Source: Symbiodinium microadriaticum (Eukaryota; Sar; Dinophyceae; Suessiales; Symbiodiniaceae). From it: a stretch of DNA of 64,000 nt. The notes beneath the pieces are model-generated. The model made no database searches. It saw only the letters and a program-made list of their open reading frames with translations, and was not told the DNA's origin. The stretch's first letter is position 1. Every line of letters begins with the position of its first letter. Positions 1-10,559 of the stretch are shown piece after piece. Where the stretch lies: positions 160,370 through 224,369 of the forward strand of contig LSRX01000811.1 in assembly GCA_001939145.1 (NCBI GenBank), given 5' to 3'. The position numbers and the translations under genes are program-made.

Positions 1-57
1 CCAATTTTATACTAAGGATCCTAAAAGGTAACCCCAAAAAGGAACTACAATGGAGAC
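1..57. mobile_element. hpB hairpin element, right half
   Basis: Matches the right half of complete hpB copies at 35.0, 40.0 and 41.2 kb: an AGGATCCT core, then AACCCCAAAAAGGAACTAC and a GGAGACTA end. The left arm lies outside the window. Confidence 0.8.
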
Positions 58-192
58 TACTGGTTAAATGATGGTAGGATGCCTAATATGATTCAAGGCA
101 TGGTCCTCACCTGCCTCCTCTAACGATCTCCGGTGTGAGTTTCGAACCGGGCAGCCGTAAACGCCAAGCCGTCGATCCTTACTTAATGCTGC

Positions 193-283
193 TATAGGCC
201 CCTAAGTAGTTCCTTTTTGGGACTAATTTATAGGAATCTCAATATAAACTACAAAAAAGAACTACTTGGGGGGGCCTATGGGT
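193..283. mobile_element. hpA hairpin element
   Basis: Left arm ATAGGCCCCTAAGTAGTTCC and right arm GAACTACTTGGGGGGGCC are near-perfect inverted repeats around a short centre. It has no coding capacity and resembles a MITE. Other copies lie at 0.4, 3.4, 21.0, 31.2, 32.6, 44.3, 45.6 and 51.1 kb. Confidence 0.8.
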
Positions 284-356
284 AGAGACCACCATGTACG
301 ATAAACCGTGGCTGCAGCATAGGGGCCTTAACCATTGCAATAAGGTTTTGGGTGTA

Positions 357-449
357 TACCCATAGGCCCTAAGTAGTTCCTTTTTGGGATTACCTTCTAG
401 GATCCTAAATACAAACCACAAAAAGGAGCTACTTAGGGGCCTATGGGTA
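357..449. mobile_element. hpA hairpin element
   Basis: Complete 93-bp copy that begins TACCCATAGG and ends CCTATGGGTA. A TA dinucleotide at each edge fits a TA target-site duplication. Confidence 0.85.
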
Positions 450-730
450 TAGGGGGAAGGTAGGAGAGTGTTACGACGTCTTCCGCCGGCTATATCAGGC
501 TCTTGGCCCACTCAGACCGCCCAGGCGTATTAAGGCCTTTCAAGGCGAGTCGATATGTTTCTTAATGGTCTGAGTATCCTAGCCCAAAAAAGGTTTAACC
601 TTTCAAGCTATGGTAGGATTATAGAAGCCCCAAAAGGTTAAAGGTTACCAACTCAGCTACTCAGGTTTTCAAACATGACAGAGGTCAATCAGGCGGAGCC
701 TAGCCTTGTAGCATGCGGTTTGGGATGAGG
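450..730. other. unassigned sequence
   Basis: No convincing frame, RNA or repeat is seen here, apart from scattered AAAGGTTAA-type words near 590-645. Confidence 0.5.
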
Positions 731-989
731 GTTTGGGGTCCAAGGGCTTAGGGTTTAGGGTTTAGGTTGGGTACTGACCCCATACATTAACAGTCTATAG
801 TAGTAGGGCTGCTGCTAAGGGCCTTATATATCCATATTATGCACATTACTCAACTGTTACTGAGTGGGGGCAGTATCCAAGGTTTAGGGTTTAGGGCTTT
901 TCAAACGGATGTATATGGGTTTCTGTGACGGTAAGGAGTTATACCCTACACGATAGTAGGATCCCTAGTATTATTTGCGGCAAATGCCC

Positions 990-1095
990 CTAAACCCTAA
1001 GCCCTTTTAAACCCCTAAACCCTAAACCCTAGATCCTAAACCCTAAACCCGAAACCCGAAACCCTAAACCCTTTTAAACCCCTAAACCCGAAACA
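990..1095 (-). repeat. telomere-like tract (CCCTAAA)
   Basis: Degenerate CCCTAAA units with CCCGAAA and CCCTTTTAAA variants. Shorter TTTAGGG patches precede it near 740-770 and 880-900. Confidence 0.95.
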
Positions 1096-1149
1096 GCAAA
1101 TGCCTTAACCCAAGGAATTGGGGAAGGCGCTGGAGAGCTGGGAATCAGA

Positions 1150-1345
1150 CTTTGGTTTAGGGTTTAGTTTAGGGTTTGGGGCTTTTAGGGTTTAGGGCTT
1201 TTAGGGTTTTTAGGGGTTTAGGGTTTAGGGTTTTTAGGGTTTAGGGGTTTAGAGGTTTCTGGTTTAGAGTTTAGGGTTTAGGGTTTAGGGGTTTCGGGTT
1301 TAGAGTTTAGGGTTTAGGGCTTTGAGGGTCTAGGGTCTAGGAGGG
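1150..1345 (+). repeat. telomere-like tract (TTTAGGG)
   Basis: Mixed TTTAGGG, TTTAGGGG and TTTTAGGG units with GGTCTAGGG variants. Its orientation is opposite to the tract just before it. Confidence 0.95.
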
Positions 1346-2352
1346 CACCTGTCACGCTTATAACCTACTTGCTAAGCCCCAGGAGACTCTAAGTGAACCC
1401 TACACCTTAAACCCAAAGACCGTAAGGCTCTAGATCGTAAACCCATAAATTTAAAGCCCGAAGCCCTGAACCATAAAGCTTGAAACCTACCCACCCTTTT
1501 GACAAGCCTAAGCCTAAAGCCATGTCCGTGAGGGCCTCTGGATAGTCGCGCAACAGGCGAGCAATGTCCTGCGGATATACGGATTCATGGGGGTCTTGAG
1601 ACTTCGTGCGCAGTTACGTTTCTTAGCGTCCATATCAAGATTATGGGAGGGGGTTTGTGGGGGTCTTGTGTCCTAGAGTTCCTGACGATTTTATACAGGC
1701 CTCCCACGGCTTTGCTCGTGTCGGGTTACCATGTTTAAGTGTGGACCTGGTATTTTGGCTCAACCCGTAGCTCAAAACCCATGTCAGAAAGCAGCTATAG
1801 TACAATTTATTAAACTCCAAACTTCCCTAAATCCCAAACCCTATGTAATCCCTAAACCCTAACCGTTGGACTTTGAAGCTGTAGGCTCGACAAAGCAGCA
1901 ACCTGGTTCTTCAAACTCTGAAAGCCAACAAGACCTCCTGAGCTAGGGTTCCGGGTTTGGGGTTTAGGGTTTAGGGTTCAGTGTTTATGGTTTAACGCTT
2001 TCTGAGGCCATTCAAAGCCCCTCCAATTCTAAAATCTGTGACAAAGCCTGAGCGAATGGGTTTATACGGACGCCTAAACCCGACCGAACTCCCCAACAAA
2101 AAAACGATTGAGGGCTTTTGCATAAAATACCGGATTCCTTTGGATTCCTTTGAAGGGATCCATAAGGGTTTCTACAGGGTTACTATAAGGGTAGTTCTTC
2201 CTTTTTTAGGAAACTTTTTTGATATGTAGCTTGGCGCTACGAGGTTTGAAAACCCCATGCCCTGAACGCTGTCCTTGTGAGTGAGCTTGTCTGCAAGCCT
2301 CTTGGAAAGCTCCTCCAGGCTTGGTTTCAGCATATTAGTGTTATTTCCGGTT
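1346..2352. other. mostly unassigned, small telomere-like patches
   Basis: Short CCCTAAA patches near 1830-1862 and TTTAGGG patches near 1945-1995. A 63-codon plus frame at 2038-2229 shows no recognisable domain and is not supported as a gene. Confidence 0.5.
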
Positions 2353-2400
2353 AAACCCTAAACCCTAAACCCTAAACCTTTAAACCCTAAACCCCTAAAC
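2353..2400 (-). repeat. telomere-like tract (CCCTAAA)
   Basis: Short run of CCCTAAA with one CCTTTAAA variant. Confidence 0.9.
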
Positions 2401-2719
2401 GGTTTCCGGTTCAGTATTTCGGGGCTCCGGGTGTAGGGCTCACTTCGGGATTCCGGGCCTAACACATGTAATGCAACTCGCCTCGGACATTGCGTTCTTC
2501 AGGGTTTGGGGGTTTAGGGCTCACTCTCCATGCCCGTAGTACTGTCGTGCGATCGAAACCAGAACACATGCAGCCCACAAAGAGCTGTCTTTTCAGGCAC
2601 GGTGCACACACCATCCGTCAAAGTTCAAAACAACCGCAACGGACATGCGGTGATAGAAAGAGTTCTACCTGTTGCATGAGGTCTCCCTACTTCTAAACTT
2701 CTAACCCCACTAGCTAAGT

Positions 2720-2857
2720 TCATTCTATCGTCTTTGCAAAGAGATCGGCTGCTGTACCTCCAAGTATATGATGCCCTCCGTCCTCGTTGCGGCAACCCAT
2801 TCGCCTCGTATCGCGAAGCCGGCTCATGAACATTGGAATGCACTCCTTGGCACTTTG
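2720..2857 (-). CDS. exon-like island, unknown protein
   Basis: A minus-strand frame of about 45 codons ends at a TGA. It has protein-like composition (ECIPMFMSRLRD, then NEDGGHHILGG and ADLFAKTIE). There is no clear start codon, and other frames are also open, so frame choice rests on composition alone. It could be one exon of an interrupted gene or a relic. No family recognised. Confidence 0.25.
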   Translation of the reverse strand, partial: QSAKECIPMFMSRLRDTRRMGCRNEDGGHHILGGTAADLFAKTIE

Positions 2858-2917
2858 AGGTTTGGCGAGGAGGGCTGTGCTCCATACCCCAAATACCTAC
2901 ACACAAAACAGTAAATC

Positions 2918-3055
2918 ATGCAACCCTAAACCCCCGAAAGTTGAACCACAACCTCAAACCCCACCCCTAAACCCTAAACCTTACACCCCCGAAAACCTGA
3001 TCCCAGAACCAAGGCGCCCCCAAATCCAAAAAACCGAGCCGCACCTACAACCTAA
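2918..3055 (-). repeat. degenerate telomere-like tract (CCCTAAA)
   Basis: CCCTAAA units broken by CCCC and CAACC variants. An open plus frame across it only reflects the 7-bp repeat. Confidence 0.8.
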
Positions 3056-3118
3056 TTAAACGGCATTAACAAAGTTTAGGGCTTAGGGCTTTGGGCTTTA
3101 GGGTTTTAGGGGTTCAGG

Positions 3119-3226
3119 GGTATAAAAAGAATAGAGATTTGGGCAGTTTTGGGGTATATTATACTGCAATTACTATAAAGAACTCCCAAAATGGGATTGG
3201 TAATTATTTAAGCCCCTGTATTCAGC
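3119..3226. mobile_element. hpL-like hairpin element, left end eroded
   Basis: The right arm GGTAATTATTTAAGCCCCTG and the GGGGTATATTATACTGCAAT centre match hpL copies at 36.8 and 53.6 kb. Where the left terminus should be, the sequence is TTTAGGG-like. Confidence 0.6.
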
Positions 3227-3359
3227 AGGAAAACCTGAAGCCGACAAACACCGGTTGAAGCTTTAGGGTTTAGGGCAAAAAAGCCCGCAAGGCTTTGGGT
3301 TTAGAGGCCCTCCCTCTCTGATGAACACAAGGACTCTCCAAAGGCTGGGTTGTTGGAGG

Positions 3360-3424
3360 ACTCCCGGGTTCAGGGGTTAGGGTTTAGGGGTTTAGGGGTT
3401 TGGGGGGTTTAGGGTCTGAGGGTT
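3360..3424 (+). repeat. telomere-like tract (TTTAGGG)
   Basis: TTTAGGG and TTTAGGGG units running directly into an hpA element. Confidence 0.9.
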
Positions 3425-3517
3425 TACCCATAGGCTCCATAGTAGTTCCTCTTTGGGTTTCTATTTAGGATCCTTATAAGGCAACCCCAAAAAGGAACTA
3501 CTATTTAGCCTATGGGT
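3425..3517. mobile_element. hpA hairpin element, variant arms
   Basis: Starts TACCCATAGGCTCC and ends GCCTATGGGT. The arm has CTCCATAG in place of CCCCTAAG, and the right arm is partly changed to match. Confidence 0.8.
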
Positions 3518-3589
3518 GGGTTGACCCTAAACCGCAACCATCAACCCTGAACCTTCAACCCTCAGCCTACTCGTCGAACTGAATCCGAT

Positions 3590-6240
3590 AACTGGGAAGT
3601 AGACCGCTCCTCGTGTACCATTATGACTTAACTTTAGGATAGGTGGTCAGGGTGTTGGGTTCGTGGATGTGCTTTTCATGGACAGCGTGTTTAATTAATA
3701 ATAAAATATAATGGAATGGAATGGAAGCATGATTTTATTATTAAATTTATTTAAACCGCTGTGACATGAAGGTGGTGCGCTTATTTTAATTACAAAGAAA
3801 CACGCGTTCTTTTCCTTCACTTGTTTTCTTTGAATTAAAATGAAGCGAACCACGAGCACGAAACGAACCCAGATTTAACAGATGGTGGAATAGAAGAAAT
3901 CCTGTAGGCCGTGTGTGTTCATTCTGTTCGCTTATTTCACGCTCTCACTTCGTTCAATTGTAAATAAGAGAACAGAATGTACCACACGGTTAGTTTATAA
4001 TTATATTCTAGGATTCTATAATTAAATTCTAGGTCAGGCTGAGCTTCTCCACGCCCTATAGTCAAGCAGAGCAAACTTAGACACTCGTGCACACACACAC
4101 ACACACACACCCGCTCGGACACAGATACACGACAATCGTAGTCCACTGAGACTGTCCTGCTCGGCCAGAGGGAGGATCTCAGGGCAGCTAGAAGCAACCA
4201 GTCATAAGGTCGATCGCAAACAAGGCAGCCAACCCATGCGCGCCAGCCACGTGGAACCTGCAAAGATTTGCAAATGCACGCGCGAAATTCCAGGCCTGAT
4301 CTACCTACAAGCTCCCAAGCGCGCGACAGAAAAGCCCAGCACGTCGATGGCGAACCTCAGCGCAGCTCGGTCCACAAACGCAAAACTGCCTAGCCATCTC
4401 GAAACCCACTTGAAACGCTAGAGCAACCACCCTGTGCCGGACTCGGAGCAATGCGACCTGAGCAACTCGTGGTAACAACACACCGAACACATTATCCAGC
4501 GAATATGCGCAAGCTGAGGACCATGCAGCGGAAACACACGTGACTACCTGCAAACAAAAATACACGATGGCGCAATTACATTGCAGATATCTTCCGGAGC
4601 AGCCGAATCCATCTATCTGGAGCTGATTCATCAGCAGAGAGGTTGTGACTACGTTACAAGCTAGCACGACAGCACAACCAAGAATCCGAAGATAAGTTCT
4701 GCAAGCGACAACAAACAATCGAACACCATCACGTAGACCGACAACTCGAAGACAAACCGATGTCCCTCGAACGATACCCCGCTGCGCAGAAGTCGTAACA
4801 TGTGCTTCCAGTGTGAACAACAGTCGCATCCCGAACTACGCGAAATCACATCCGCAACCACGCGAATGAAGTCGAGATCAGCCCGGTCTGCAAACAGCTG
4901 GAACATGCTGCAACATGAACGCACGAAATGACCGTAGAGCACATCTGGCATGAAAGCTCGCTTCCCTGCATGGCTCTCAAACTGGAACCCACACTATAAC
5001 ACCAACCAAAGCCGGTGTCAAGCCACAACTACACGAGCAGAAAAAACGAACCCGTGAAAGCTGACACCGCAACGCCACGATCACAGCATAAGAAAAATGT
5101 GCCTTCAACGGCTGAGCCACACCAGCCTAGCAGAACCAAGACGCCGTTTGGGCAAAGCGAAGTTGAGGCACAATCCAGCAGTTACTTAGCTAATTACGCA
5201 AAAAGAGCCTGCAACCATTGCAGGTAGGCCACAGCCTCGACTTACTCAATCCGCACAAATAACAGCACTTGATATCATTCAAGAACGCGCACATATACTG
5301 AATCTCGGAACGCGTGGTGTCTCCTCGCCCTTGCAGGTTCAGTGCGACAGGAACTCATGCATCCACTAGCACTCAGCTTCTGAATCAGATGGCAAGACAA
5401 GTATTCTCAGAAGACGACAAAGATAAGGAAGTCCACGAGCCACTCGTCAGACTGGCATGACGTGTGTACGATAGGCTGTGGACAGCATTCGAGCAGCTCC
5501 AACGGACATGACACAAATCATGAATCCTACCTCCCAGATGCACTCGCGAGCCTTGCCACTTCCGAGCAGCCAGAGCATCATAACGTGCGAAGAACTTGCT
5601 CGCTCGGAAGCACTTCAACCCAGAAACCAGCAGCCCGGGCCTTCTTCCTTCGTTGCCAAACCTTGCAAGAACCAGCAGCACGACACCCGCCCCCCCCCCG
5701 CCCAAAAAAACAAAGAAACATAGCTACCACAAGCTACAGAAAGAGAAGCTCAGCCGAGGACGACAACCAAAACGAGGGTTAGGATAACCAGCAGCATCAT
5801 CGCCGAGAGAATGGAAAACAGTAGGAACGGCAGAGAACGATGCTACAGTACATGCGGATGTGCATCATATAGGGCAACATAATACCCAGCGAGAGCTGTA
5901 AAACAAGTAGCTGCTGTGAGACTGTGGAATGCATGCGGATCAACCTCCCGCTTGGCATGCAGACACTTAGCTCAAGTCTCCGAAGAGGGTCTACAAGTCC
6001 GAGCCAGGAGCGAAGGGTGTGCGCAAGACATGCATGAGAATAGTGGAACAACCGATTGGGGCAACGAATCGCACGAAGATTCCAAGAAACCAGGCAGCCA
6101 AACCTTCGCACGAGCACAAAACGACCGGAATACTTTGCACCGGCACCTGCGTGAGCCCTTTTACCCACGTCCTGAGAAAGTCTTCCACTTGCGTGAGACC
6201 AACATCTCGTATTATATTATATGACATGGTTATATAGTAC
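3590..6240. other. telomere-free, A/C-skewed block of unknown nature
   Basis: About 2.65 kb lacks the telomere-like repeat that saturates the rest. From roughly 4230 to 6150 the plus strand is rich in A and C and poor in T. Many overlapping frames stay open on both strands (for example 4305-4829 minus, 174 codons; 5462-5782 plus), as expected from a T-poor strand. None shows a recognisable domain. The first 350 bases are AT-rich. It could be a long non-coding transcript, an untranslated region, or inserted DNA of other origin. Confidence 0.5.
4089..4111. repeat. (AC)n microsatellite
   Basis: About eleven AC dinucleotides. Confidence 0.95.
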
Positions 6241-6350
6241 CCCGGTTGAAGTCGGTGCAACCAGGAGTCTGGCGCCCTGTGGATGAAGACCTCTCCGAAG
6301 CGGGGGAAGATTTCGGGTCTATATAGGCTCTAGGAACTTTAATTAGTGTT

Positions 6351-6474
6351 TCCTACTGTTGATGATATGAACCCTGCAGTGCATCGAGGACCCTAAACTA
6401 TGGGAACGATGGTATATGCAAAAGTCTCTGGGGGAATGCAGGGATTTATATCATCAACCGTAGGTTACCCAGTA
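6351..6474. mobile_element. hpE hairpin element
   Basis: Left arm CCTACTGTTGATGATATGAA is answered by TTTATATCATCAACCGTAGG on the right. A second copy is nested inside an hpD element at 30453-30557. Confidence 0.85.
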
Positions 6475-6559
6475 GCCTTCTAAGAAAAAGGATGCCAAAT
6501 GCTCCTACTCCTTGGTTTTACGAAGGGAGCCCAAAAAGAAAATAGGGCACAAGAGCCTA

Positions 6560-6602
6560 ATTTAGGGACCCTAAACCCTAAACCCTAAACCCTAATTTAG
6601 GG
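6560..6602 (-). repeat. telomere-like tract (CCCTAAA)
   Basis: Four near-perfect CCCTAAA units. A short 50-bp island separates it from the next, oppositely oriented tract. Confidence 0.9.
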
Positions 6603-6654
6603 TGTAGAGCTTGGGTCAGCAGACTCAGAGAGGCGAGATAGAAAGAGACGTTTG

Positions 6655-6748
6655 GTTTAGGGTTTAGGGTTTTAGGGTTTAGGGTTTAGGGTTTAGGGGT
6701 TTAGGGTTTAGGGTTTAGGGTTTAGGGGTTTAGGGTTTAGGGTTTATG
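6655..6748 (+). repeat. telomere-like tract (TTTAGGG)
   Basis: About twelve near-perfect TTTAGGG units with some TTTAGGGG. Confidence 0.95.
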
Positions 6749-6969
6749 TAGCATCAAACTGCAGAGGTTGGGCATCGATGTGGCTCAGAATGAATTGTGG
6801 ATTTAAACAGCTTTGCAGCTGCTGCGAAGATGCTCACCCAGCAGGGTTAAAAGAAACAGCAATTCCTAAAGAACACGCAGTGATAACCCCTACAAGCCAG
6901 ATCGCACAAGCGAGGCTTCAACCAGAGGTTCTGAGTGACACGAAACGTGCAAGCAATAGAGCCCTGGTA

Positions 6970-7025
6970 TACGGTTTAGGGTTTGGGGTCAAGGGGTTTA
7001 GGGTTTAGGGGTTCAGGGTGTAAGG
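6970..7025 (+). repeat. telomere-like tract (TTTAGGG)
   Basis: Short degenerate tract with GTTTGGGG and GGTTCAGGG variants. An open plus frame upstream (from 6778) runs into it and has no recognised domain. Confidence 0.85.
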
Positions 7026-7082
7026 TAGGGACCTTGGCATTTAAAATGGGGCTCCGGGGCAAAATTATACTGCATACTATCG

Positions 7083-7641
7083 CTATGTGAGAAAACTCTT
7101 TAAATTTGGGATCCCGAGTCTAACTAAGGTCACTACGGCTTGGAGTAGCGGTGCCTTGATCCCTGAACTAGTGACTAGTGCCTTGTCATGGCTGTCACTG
7201 TAGCCCCTAGTGCCGAAGAACGAGGTGAACCTGAAGATGGAAGGTCTACAGCTGCTCGCTGAGTGAACGTCGTCCCTGCTCCCACAAACTGAGCTCCCAG
7301 GACTCTCCAGGTCAGCAGCCGTCTGCGAGTTTGACACCCTGGCAAAGAGGTCTTGTCCATGAAAGGGCAGCGCCCAAAGCCAGAACCCAGTTCCCACAGC
7401 TGGCAAAGGCAACAGCTTCCCCGGGGGGCCGTGGACCCCTTCCTCTTGAAGCTGTGTTCGAAGATCGTGAAAGCGGTTGTGCATGAAAGCGTACCCTCCG
7501 GCTCTCTGAAAAAGAGTCAGGAGTCTGACAACCTCGGCATCCTCCAGGTCTGCACTGCCACCTGGGTGGCTGGGTGCGGCTTCTCTTGCTCTTGCGCTTG
7601 TTCCTGCTGACCGTCTGCTGCTGTTGATCCGGCTTAATACC
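7083..7641 (-). CDS. hypothetical protein, 186-codon open frame
   Basis: This is one of the longest telomere-free open frames in the window. It runs from just after an in-frame TAG near 7644 to a stop at 7083. It reads like real protein: a Ser/Arg-rich start, then DLEDAEVVRLLTLFQRAGG, then MHNRFHDLRTQLQEEGVHG, ending GIPNLKSFLT. An internal ATG lies near 7484, but the frame is open well upstream, so this may be an exon or a gene fragment. No family recognised. An overlapping plus-strand frame (7353-7610) ends in a Cys/Ser run and looks like its shadow. It lies between a telomere-like tract and an hpN element. Confidence 0.4.
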
Positions 7642-7679
7642 TAAGAATCATAATATGCACATACATACATACATATGGA

Positions 7680-7771
7680 GGTTGATCAAGATTATGGGCC
7701 CCTTCTGGTCCCCTAAACTAAAAGGAATATACTACACTACAGTCCCCAAAAGGGCCCATAATTTGGTCAAC
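7680..7771. mobile_element. hpN hairpin element
   Basis: Left arm GGTTGATCAAGATTATGGGC and right arm GCCCATAATTTGGTCAACC pair with few mismatches. It is the only copy seen in the window. Confidence 0.8.
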
Positions 7772-7869
7772 CCCCCATACATACTTCTGTACACACATGT
7801 TATAGTCATATGCTCTCTAAAGGCCAGGCCTTGCAACACTACCTTCCTGAACCAAAATACCTAACTATT

Positions 7870-8186
7870 CAGGGTTTAGGCTTTAGGGGTTTAAGGTTTT
7901 TGAATAGGGTTTAGTATTAAGCCTTATTAAGCCCCTGGGAGTGTTGTAGCGGGACTTCACCAAAGAAGGGCAGCCTCAGTTTCATTTCCGCAAGCCCTGT
8001 ATTGCCAGAACCAGAACTTATTACGAGAACCCACCCAAAGGCTTAGAAGTGCTTTTTTCAACTCCTCAACAAAAGCAAACAAACCTCAAAGCGAGTAACA
8101 AGCAACAATAATCCCCTGAACACGAAAAAGCAAAACATTAAGATTAGGGTTGAGGGTTGAGGGTTTACGGGTTTAGGGTTTACAAA
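7870..8186. other. unassigned, two short TTTAGGG patches
   Basis: TTTAGGG-like patches at 7870-7912 and 8145-8186, with nothing recognised between. Open frames on both strands at 8058-8543 have no recognised domain. Confidence 0.5.
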
Positions 8187-8493
8187 GAGCCTTGAGACTG
8201 CTGATGTGTGGAGGGGCCGCCTTGGCCAAAGCTTCCTGGAGGCTTTTGAGGAAAAAGCCATTCTGAGGGGTCTGGGGCAAAGCGACTTCTTTCTTAAAAG
8301 GTGCGGATGGAAGATTGTCTGGCAACTTTGGAGGGATGAAGTTTGTGTTGCAGGCTGTGGGTATAGTGCTGTCTTGATGGGTTTAGGGTTTAGGGGCACC
8401 AGACCTTTAATCCAACCTTTGCAGGGTTTTGGCTGAGGCCTCCTTCGAGCCAAAGGATCAAGACCTTTCGGTTTACCTGGTCGCGCTTTCACT

Positions 8494-8600
8494 AGGTTCC
8501 CCAGTAACCCCTTAATAATAAGGGTACGTACCCTTTTGCCCAAAATTCGGTTTCAATAAAGGGGGCCCCCAAACTAAAAAGGGCAAAAGGGTACTACTGT
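8494..8600. mobile_element. hpO hairpin element
   Basis: AGGTTCCCCAGTAACCCC, then AATAATAAGGGTAC on the left, answered by GGGGGCCCC and AAAAGGGTACTACT on the right. A second copy lies at 23431-23552. Confidence 0.7.
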
Positions 8601-8654
8601 GGGTCCTAGTTCAGGAGCCAATGGCCTGGGGCTTACGATTTGCAGTCTCTCGCT

Positions 8655-8659
<5 letters not shown>

Positions 8660-8692
<33 letters not shown>
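8660..8692. repeat. (CT)n microsatellite
   Basis: About sixteen CT dinucleotides. Two overlapping low-complexity open frames arise from it and are not genes. Confidence 0.95.
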
Positions 8693-8696
<4 letters not shown>

Positions 8697-9163
8697 CCTG
8701 TTGTTGTTCCCGTTTTCTGTTGCTGTTTGTGTTTATCTCTCCCGCTCTCTCTCTTTGGGGTGCGCACGCACAGCCTAAGAGTACCAAGACCGCAACGCAG
8801 GCACCTGCAATCCCTGCCTCGAGACCCCCCCGAAAGCTCTGAAGCCCTCACGCTGGTCCTTGTTCATCTTACCCCACCTTGCAAGACGAGAGTTTTGGAT
8901 TTCAGCTTCGATTCAGGGTCTCCGGGTTAGGGTTTAGGGCTTCCGAGTTAAGGTTTGGGATTCAGGGTGAAGAGTGCCTAGGAGTAAAGGCCTCACAACT
9001 CTAAGCGCTGCGAAACTCTAAACTCCTAAACCCTAAACCAAGCCTTCAAACCCAAAAAACGCACAAATTTCCGAGTCATCACGCACGAAGAGACTCCCGC
9101 AAACCCTCCAAAAAACACAGAAAACAACGGCCAAAGCTCCGGCCTCGTTAACCCCAAGCCCTC

Positions 9164-9266
9164 TACGGGTAGTTCTCTGAGTTAGGGTCCCTTTTTGGGG
9201 TCCCCAATATAGTACGGCACCCTTACAACCCTAAAAGGGACGTACTCTAATTTAGAAAAATACCTA
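9164..9266. mobile_element. hpF hairpin element
   Basis: Starts GGGTAGTTCTCTGAGTTAGG. The TATAGTACGGCACCCTTA centre and AAGGGACGTACTCTAATTTA match hpF copies at 20.7, 43.2 and 55.5 kb. The right terminus is eroded (AAATACC instead of AACTACCC). Confidence 0.75.
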
Positions 9267-9371
9267 TAAACAGAAAAGCAATCAAATCTACAGCCCTGGC
9301 ACCAATAAACCCTCTGGACCCTCGACCAAGGCCATGTGACTCTCGCTCCCCCAAATCTCTACCGTCACAAG

Positions 9372-9440
9372 GGTCTAGGGTTCAGGGTTTAGGGGTTTAG
9401 GGGTTTTGGGTTTAGGGTCTAGGGTCTAGAGTCTAGGGCC
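9372..9440 (+). repeat. telomere-like tract (TTTAGGG)
   Basis: TTTAGGG units grading into TCTAGGG variants. Confidence 0.9.
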
Positions 9441-9547
9441 TATCCAATGAGTCCAACAATGCTTTCACTCCCCTGCCGCCGTACTAAGTTTTGATACAGG
9501 CGTCTCCAAAATAAACGGCAATAGTGTAGCACTGGGGGACCTAGAAG

Positions 9548-9660
9548 CACTCGCCCCTAAATCCGTAAATCCCCCTAAACCCTAAACCCTAAATCCCCTG
9601 AATCCCTTAAACCCCCTAAATTCCTAAACCCTAAACCCTAAACCCAAAACCCCAAAATCC
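9548..9660 (-). repeat. telomere-like tract (CCCTAAA)
   Basis: CCCTAAA, CCCCTAAA and CCCCTGAA units. Forms the left flank of the ankyrin-like island at 9675-9752. Confidence 0.95.
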
Positions 9661-9674
9661 CCTAAAAAGGGTCT

Positions 9675-9752
9675 CCTCTGAGGTGGCGACTGGATGCCAA
9701 GCTCCAGCGGCGTTGCCTTGTGCTCTTTCGCGTCGAAGTCGACCTCGCCTTC
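9675..9752 (-). CDS. ankyrin-repeat-like exon fragment
   Basis: The minus-strand frame reads GEVDFDAKEHKATPLELGIQ. This fits the first half of an ankyrin repeat, where a D/N-rich loop precedes a T-P-L helix start. Just upstream on that strand is CGCACAG, a plausible 3' splice site. The fragment covers only about 26 residues of a repeat (family unit about 33), so the rest would lie in other exons. Telomere-like tracts flank it in opposite orientations. The fold call comes from the motif alone. Confidence 0.4.
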
Positions 9753-9761
9753 CTGTGCGGC

Positions 9762-10120
9762 TTTTAGGGTTTAGGGGTTAGGAGTTTAGGGTTTAGGGTT
9801 TAGGGTTTAGGGGTTTAGGGGTTAGGGGGTTTAGGGGTTTGGGATTTAGGGTTTATAAGGTTTAGGGTTTAGGGTTTAAGGGTTTGGGATTTAGGGTTTA
9901 GGGTTTAGGGGTTTGGGGTTCAGGGTTTAGGGTTAGGGGGTTAGGGTTTAGGGTTTAGGGTTTAGGGTTCATAGGGTTTAGGGGTTTGGGGTTTAGGGTT
10001 TGGGGTTTAGGGGTTAGGGTTTAGGGTTTGGGGTTCAGGGTTTAGGGGTTTGGGGTTTAGGTTTAGGGTTTAGGGTTTAGGGTTTGGGGGTTTAGGGGTT
10101 TGGGGTTTAGGGTTTAGGGT
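9762..10120 (+). repeat. long telomere-like tract (TTTAGGG)
   Basis: About 360 bp of TTTAGGG, TTTAGGGG, TTTGGGG and TTCAGGG units in one orientation. Bounded on both sides by copies of an 18-bp exon-edge sequence. Confidence 0.97.
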
Positions 10121-10124
10121 TAAT

Positions 10125-10155
10125 CGAAATCGACCTCGCCTTCCTGCGAAGCTTT
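10125..10155 (-). repeat. partial second copy of the 9.7-kb island edge
   Basis: CGACCTCGCCTTCCTG here repeats 9739-9755, with similar bases to either side (CGAAATCG against CGAAGTCG). The telomere-like tract lies between the copies. Confidence 0.7.
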
Positions 10156-10500
10156 CGGGCTTTAGATGCTGAGAATTAGGCTCCTTGACCATCAGAGTCA
10201 TTATCGTCTAGCCTTAATAAGCAGTCCTGCGGAATGGAAATGCTGAGTTCGTCGGCCCCTATAATACGCTACTGGGCTGCAGATTAGCAACCACAAAATC
10301 TGAATATACTGAAATGATGCTCGAAAGCTGAAAGCTCAGTTAAAACAGTCTTAACTTGCCTGAACCCCCAGCCCCGAAACCCCTCCTAAACCCTAAACCG
10401 GGCTTAGGAAACGCTAAGAGGGCGATCATGTAAGGTCAGCCTCTGGCTCGCAATTCTCGTCGGCATCATCCAAACTGCTCATCTTCCTGCAAAGAAGGCT
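10156..10500. other. unassigned sequence
   Basis: No gene or element recognised. A few CCCTAAA units occur near 10380-10400. Confidence 0.5.
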
Positions 10501-10559
10501 TTGGGGTTCGAGTTTAGGGTTTAGGGTTTAGGGGTTATGGTTAGGGGTTAGGGGCTCAT

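Noticed and set aside
121..160. GGTTCGAAACTC on the minus strand, like a tRNA B box
   Set aside because: No matching A box, anticodon arm or acceptor stem could be found. Similar GTTCGA words at 31305 and 36260 fail in the same way.
4305..4829. 174-codon minus frame as a membrane protein gene
   Set aside because: Hydrophobic, Cys/Val-rich text is what the antisense of an A/C-rich strand gives. Several overlapping frames are equally open and none has a recognisable motif.
8621..8930. Ser/Leu-rich and Arg/Glu-rich frames of 72-96 codons
   Set aside because: They are produced by the (CT)n microsatellite at 8660-8692.
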